Assembly (NCBI GenBank): GCA_028708195.1
Contig: JAQVZK010000066.1
Span: forward strand, 1-9,517
Source: Desulfovibrio sp.
Lineage (GTDB): Bacteria; Desulfobacterota; Desulfovibrionia; Desulfovibrionales; Desulfovibrionaceae
Direction: 5' to 3'
Length of the DNA stretch: 9,517 nucleotides
The notes under the pieces are model-generated. The model did not search any database and was not told where the DNA came from. It saw only the letters and a program-made list of their open reading frames with translations. Below are positions 6,095-9,517 of this stretch, one piece after another. The translations under genes and the position numbers were made by a program. The stretch's first letter is position 1. Each line of letters starts with the position of its first letter.

Positions 6095-7216
6095 GTGCCA
6101 CAGCACACCAAGGAAGATATCCGCGAGGAGATCATACGGCTTCTAAAATACGCCCCGCCTGAAATGCGCGCGGCGGTTCTGGGCCTGCTGCCCGCTGCCA
6201 AGCGAACCCTTGCCCAGGGCTACAGGCCCTCGGTGCGGGGCGTGCCTTTGCGCAGTTGGCGCTGCCTGCTGCACCTGCTTTCTTCTGTGGCGTCCATGCA
6301 AAGCGACACAGAAATGCTCTTGCGCGTCTCAAGCGACCTGCTTGCCATTGCCGACCGTATGGCCCCGCCCGGTGAAGTGTTGCGCCAGAGCTCCGAAATT
6401 CTTGTGCACGCCATGCACGCTGAGCTCTATGTCTGCCGTCTGCGCAACAAGCGGGGCGAGTGGGTGGCGCACTCGGCCAACCATGTGAGTGGCAAGCCCA
6501 TTCCCATCGTTGCGCCCATGCTTGAAGAAAGCCTGCGCGAGCACCCTGTCATGAACGCCATTCTTGAAGGGCACACGCGCTACGTCGTCTCCAACAACCT
6601 CCAGGCGCTTGAACGGGGCGGCGACTCCTTTGACTGCGTGATCTACAAGGAAGGCTACCGCTCGCGGCTGGCCTTTGTGCTGCGCGAGCGCATCGACAAG
6701 CCGCCCTTTGGCCTCGTCATGCTGTACACCACACGAGATTACGGCTTTGAAAACTATGACGAGCGCTTTTTGGGCAAATGCGCCCGCCTTGTGTCTTTGA
6801 CGGTGGGCCGCCGCATAGCCGTCGCCCGCGACGCGCTGGAAAAAGCCGCCGGGGCCATGGCCCATTACGGCAACAACGCCCTCAACATCATGAAAAACCA
6901 GGCGGAGTACTGCGGCGAACTGGTGGAAGACATTGACACCACCCAGGCCCGCGCCCTGCGCCTCACACGCGAATTGATGGCCGAATTTGCCGAGGGCACC
7001 CGAGGCCGCATGCTGGCCCTGGAACTTGAAACTGCCCTGGCAAGGGCAGACCTTACCGAGCTTGCGGGGCACCTTGGCGGTGTGCTTGAAGGCACACGGC
7101 GCATGACCCGCATCATCAATTCCCTGAAAAAATCTGTGGAACGTCCGCGCCTCATGCATTACGCTCTGGGGCATGACGTGCTGCGGCTGGAAGACGACCC
7201 GCCAAGGGAGGACTAG
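6095..7216 (+). CDS. GAF-like sensor protein with DHp-like segment, no ATPase domain
   Basis: 373 residues from the GTG at 6095, soluble, with no signal or membrane segment. Residues 1-90 are helical. Residues about 92-245 look like a GAF-type sensor domain: ILVHAMHAELYVCRL, then FGLVMLYTTRDYGFENYDERF and a long exit helix. At 254-265 lies AMAHYGNNALNI, which resembles the phosphoacceptor H-box of NN-type histidine kinases (H-x-x-N-N-x-L), with candidate His257. Residues 326-365 resemble the second dimerisation helix, and the protein then ends, with no N, G1 or G2 ATP-binding boxes. Start choice: GGAG at 6085-6088 sits six bases before GTG 6095. ATG 6083 has no usable Shine-Dalgarno, while TTG 6074 has AGGG five bases upstream. 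The stop is one base before the SulP start, so the two are coupled. Gene reality is confident; the domain reading is tentative, and kinase activity is not expected. Confidence 0.8.
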   Translation: MPQHTKEDIREEIIRLLKYAPPEMRAAVLGLLPAAKRTLAQGYRPSVRGVPLRSWRCLLHLLSSVASMQSDTEMLLRVSSDLLAIADRMAPPGEVLRQSSEILVHAMHAELYVCRLRNKRGEWVAHSANHVSGKPIPIVAPMLEESLREHPVMNAILEGHTRYVVSNNLQALERGGDSFDCVIYKEGYRSRLAFVLRERIDKPPFGLVMLYTTRDYGFENYDERFLGKCARLVSLTVGRRIAVARDALEKAAGAMAHYGNNALNIMKNQAEYCGELVEDIDTTQARALRLTRELMAEFAEGTRGRMLALELETALARADLTELAGHLGGVLEGTRRMTRIINSLKKSVERPRLMHYALGHDVLRLEDDPPRED

Positions 7217-7217
7217 C

Positions 7218-9338
7218 ATGCGCCTGACGGGCATCTTTCCCTTTCTGACAACGCTCAAGACATACTCGCCCCGTGATTTCAAAGCGGACCTCATGGCCGC
7301 CGTCACCGTCACGCCAATGGCTGTTCCCCAGGCTATGGCCTATGCCATCATTGCAGGCGTGCACCCGCAGTACGGCATCTACGCCTGCATGCTGCCCGTC
7401 ATTCTGGCGGCCTTGTGGGGATCATCGCGCTTTATGGCCGCTGGCCCCACCAACGCCATTTCAATGGTGATATTTTCAACTATGGCCACGGTGAGCGTAG
7501 GCGGCGTGCACATTATCAATATGCCCGAAGATGTGCGCATGACCTATATTTTTGGCCTCGCCCTCTTTTGCGGCCTGATACAGGTGGGCATGGGCCTTGC
7601 GCGCTTGGGCGACCTTGCCAACTTCATTTCACATTCGGTCATGGTGGCCTTTACCACAGGGGCTGCGTTGCTCATCGGCATGGGCCAGATTAAAACCGTG
7701 CTCGGCATACCCGGCCCCAAAAAATCGGGCTTTTTTCTTCAAATATTTGACGTGCTGCACGGGCTGCCGCAGGCCAATTTCTGGTGTGTGGGTTTGGCAG
7801 CCCTGACCATCGTGCTGGCCGTAGGCTTCAAGCACATATCACGCCGCTTTCCTGCCTCCCTGGCCGCGCTGGCTGCTGTTACAGCCATTGCATGGTATTT
7901 CAGGGCAGACCAGCACGGCGTGCGCCTTGTGGGTGCCATACCCAGCATCATCCCGCCTCTTTCGGTGCCGCCAGCCTTTGATCTCGCCGCCGTGCGCGAC
8001 CTCTTCATGCCCGCGCTGGCCCTGGCCCTGCTGGGCACGGTGGAATCCCTGGCCATCGGCAAGCAGCTGGCCAGTGTCAAAAACGACAACTTTGACGGCA
8101 GTCAGGAACTCATAGGCCAGGGGCTCGGCAACATGGCCGCGGGCATCACCTCCGGCATACCGGGCTGCGGGTCCTTCACGCGCAGCGCGCTCATGGTCAC
8201 ATCCGGCGGCCGCACCCGCATGGGCACGGTTTTTTCCGGCGTGCTGGCCCTGCCTATGCTCTTTGGGCTGGCCCCGTTCATCGCATGGCTGCCATTGCCC
8301 GCCCTGGGTGGCATCCTGCTTATTATCGCCGCACGCATGATCGATTTTGAAGCCATACGCCTGTGCCTTGTCGCCACGCGCATTGACCGCATCGTGCTGA
8401 CAATGACCTTTGCCGCCACCCTTATTTTCGACCTTGAAAAAGCCATCTTCATCGGCGTGCTGCTGTCTCTGGTGCTTTTCATCTACAAAACCGCCCACCC
8501 GCGTGTGCGGCGGCTGCGCCCCAACGACCCGCTGCTGCGCGACGCCCCGGCCAGCCTGCCGGGCGGCATCGCCGTGTATGTCATTGAAGGCACGCTCTTT
8601 TTTGGTGCCATCCACGAACTTGAACGCCAGCTCTATGAAGAGGACGAAGAACCCGCCCGGCTTGTGGTGCTGCACCTGAGCCGCGTTTTCTGGCTGGACG
8701 CCTCCGGAGCGCAGGCCCTGTCGCAATTTGTGGAGCGCTGCTACGCCCGCAGTGTCCCGGTCATCCTTGTGGTAGGCAGCCGGTCCGTGAGCCGCATACT
8801 TGAACGTACGGGCATACTTGACCACCTCAGCAATGGCTTTGTGGCCGAAACTATCAATGACGGACTGCGTTCGGCTGCCGCGCTGCTGGACCGTGTTACT
8901 TGCCGCGATGGTCAGTGCGTCTACCCCGTGCCCGGGCCTGCGGTTCAGGCGGCTGCATCGGGCGCTGGCGCGTCGCCGCGGGGCAGCCTCTCTTCCCCGG
9001 CCAGGGATGCCAATGCAGGCGAAGAGGACGAACCGCCAGTGCTTATGGCAACGGAGGCCGGAGCCGCCGCCAGCACAGCGCCCACCCAGCTTGACCAGTT
9101 GCCCCTTGGCATTCACGAAGACACTGAGGATGATGCGGCGGACGGCCCAAACGAGGCGGACAATGCCCCCACCGCCGCCACGGCGGACAGTGAGGACGCC
9201 CCCGCCCCTCTGTCCGACAAGGTTGCCAAGGCCAGTATTACCATCGTTGGACCGCGCCCCCCTGCTCCCTTTCCCGGCACAGACGAACTGCAGGGTCCCA
9301 GTGTGCCCGACAAAGAACCTGACGCCCCGAAAAAATAA
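7218..9338 (+). CDS. SulP-family anion transporter with STAS domain and long acidic tail
   Basis: 706 residues. Residues 1-430 are the SLC26/SulP membrane domain: VPQAMAYAIIAGVHPQYGIYA (36-56), the GPTNAIS turn (76-82), TVESLAIG (274-281), and NFDGSQELIGQGLGN (291-305) followed by GIPGCGSFTRSAL (313-325). SulP carriers move sulfate, bicarbonate or dicarboxylates; the substrate cannot be told here. Residues about 447-560 are a STAS domain with FWLDASGAQAL, where D494-A-S496-G497 matches the anti-sigma-antagonist-type loop that is often phosphorylated or binds partners. Residues 561-706 form an Ala/Pro/Asp/Glu-rich tail with no recognisable fold, longer than usual for bacterial SulP. The frame continues upstream to 7173, but the ATG at 7218 has GGAGG at 7207-7211, six bases away, and the family start. 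It lies one base after the GAF-like gene, so they form an operon. Confidence 0.95.
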   Translation: MRLTGIFPFLTTLKTYSPRDFKADLMAAVTVTPMAVPQAMAYAIIAGVHPQYGIYACMLPVILAALWGSSRFMAAGPTNAISMVIFSTMATVSVGGVHIINMPEDVRMTYIFGLALFCGLIQVGMGLARLGDLANFISHSVMVAFTTGAALLIGMGQIKTVLGIPGPKKSGFFLQIFDVLHGLPQANFWCVGLAALTIVLAVGFKHISRRFPASLAALAAVTAIAWYFRADQHGVRLVGAIPSIIPPLSVPPAFDLAAVRDLFMPALALALLGTVESLAIGKQLASVKNDNFDGSQELIGQGLGNMAAGITSGIPGCGSFTRSALMVTSGGRTRMGTVFSGVLALPMLFGLAPFIAWLPLPALGGILLIIAARMIDFEAIRLCLVATRIDRIVLTMTFAATLIFDLEKAIFIGVLLSLVLFIYKTAHPRVRRLRPNDPLLRDAPASLPGGIAVYVIEGTLFFGAIHELERQLYEEDEEPARLVVLHLSRVFWLDASGAQALSQFVERCYARSVPVILVVGSRSVSRILERTGILDHLSNGFVAETINDGLRSAAALLDRVTCRDGQCVYPVPGPAVQAAASGAGASPRGSLSSPARDANAGEEDEPPVLMATEAGAAASTAPTQLDQLPLGIHEDTEDDAADGPNEADNAPTAATADSEDAPAPLSDKVAKASITIVGPRPPAPFPGTDELQGPSVPDKEPDAPKK

Positions 9339-9345
9339 CAAGGGC

Positions 9346-9372
9346 TACGCCACAGTGGCATAACCGTATAAC
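9346..9372 (+). promoter_or_regulatory. Palindrome beside a -10-like box upstream of dus
   Basis: TACGCCAC (9346-9353) and GTGGCATA (9355-9362) form a near-perfect palindrome around A9354, with one mismatch. It is directly followed by TATAAC (9367-9372), a 5-of-6 -10 element, about 35 bases before the dus start. No -35 element is seen at the right distance. A repressor bound to the palindrome would cover the promoter spacer. This is inference from a single copy. Confidence 0.3.
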
Positions 9373-9406
9373 ACAGACATCTGTCAGTGATTCTTCAAGG
9401 ATTCCC

Positions 9407-9517
9407 GTGAGCAAGGTCTTTTCTCTGCCCCCCTGCCCCTGCAACCCGCCAAGCCTGCCCATTGGCCGTGAACATCCCTGGCTGGCCCCCCTCGCCGGAT
9501 ACAGCGATCTGCCCTTT
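9407..9517 (+). CDS. tRNA-dihydrouridine synthase (Dus), N-terminal part cut by window end
   Basis: The first 37 codons are visible, from GTG at 9407, and the frame is open to the last base. The sequence WLAPLAGYSDLPF matches the FMN-binding first strand and loop of the Dus family (typically APMAGYTDLPFR). These flavoenzymes reduce uridine in tRNA D-loops. The GTG start is supported by AAGGA (9397-9401) five bases upstream, and no other start fits the family N-terminus as well. About 20 Pro/Cys-rich residues precede the motif, slightly longer than usual. Which Dus subgroup it belongs to cannot be told from this fragment. It is separated from the SulP gene by 68 bp, so it could share that transcript or use its own promoter. 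Confidence 0.85.
   Translation, partial: MSKVFSLPPCPCNPPSLPIGREHPWLAPLAGYSDLPF

Noticed and set aside
5795..6106. Minus-strand open frame of about 100 codons in the divergent intergenic region
   Set aside because: It crosses the promoter and leader hairpin, its product has no recognisable family features, and no Shine-Dalgarno supports its start.
7839..9341. 500-codon minus-strand open frame opposite the SulP gene (and a similar 313-codon one at 415-1356)
   Set aside because: Both are antisense shadows that come from GC-rich third codon positions of the real genes. Their products are low-complexity and lack family motifs.

Overview
The window is GC-rich, has dense coding, and reads like a chromosomal segment of a Desulfovibrio-type bacterium (Desulfovibrionaceae). 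That assignment is an inference. It rests on codon and base composition, on the style of the envelope lipoproteins, and on the mix of families present (BPL_N protein, SulP carrier, AEC permease, MltC-like transglycosylase, Dus). No phage, insertion sequence, CRISPR array, rRNA or tRNA gene was seen.

Layout. (1) 19-1452 (+): a protein with a BPL_N, class-I-amidotransferase-like domain and no biotin-ligase catalytic domain. (2) 1682-2434 (+): a fluoride-channel gene (fluC/crcB) followed at once by a DUF190 (PII-like) gene. The DUF190 gene is too broken to appear as an open frame: it carries an amber codon at 2151-2153 and a one-base loss in the T-run at 2249-2254. (3) 2412-3395 (-): an AEC-family permease that converges on the pseudogene. 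(4) 3675-4292 (-) and 4530-5600 (-): an OmpH/Skp-like lipoprotein and a membrane-anchored MltC-like lytic transglycosylase, two envelope genes in the same direction. A clear intrinsic terminator at 3593-3623 follows the lipoprotein gene. (5) 5601-6094: a divergent intergenic region of about 490 bp with a good sigma70-type promoter and a leader hairpin. (6) 6095-7216 and 7218-9338 (+): a tightly coupled pair. The first is a GAF-like protein with a histidine-kinase phosphoacceptor-like segment that stops where the ATPase domain should start. The second is a SulP anion transporter with a STAS domain and a long acidic tail. (7) 9407-end (+): the first 37 codons of a tRNA-dihydrouridine synthase, cut by the window edge.

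How the parts fit together. FluC exports fluoride, and its usual DUF190 partner is being lost here. The transglycosylase and the OmpH-like lipoprotein both act on the envelope side of the membrane. The most interesting unit is the last pair: a possible signal-input protein without its own ATPase domain, translated together with an anion carrier whose STAS domain and acidic tail are both candidate control surfaces. The most concrete unannotated item is the decayed DUF190 gene.
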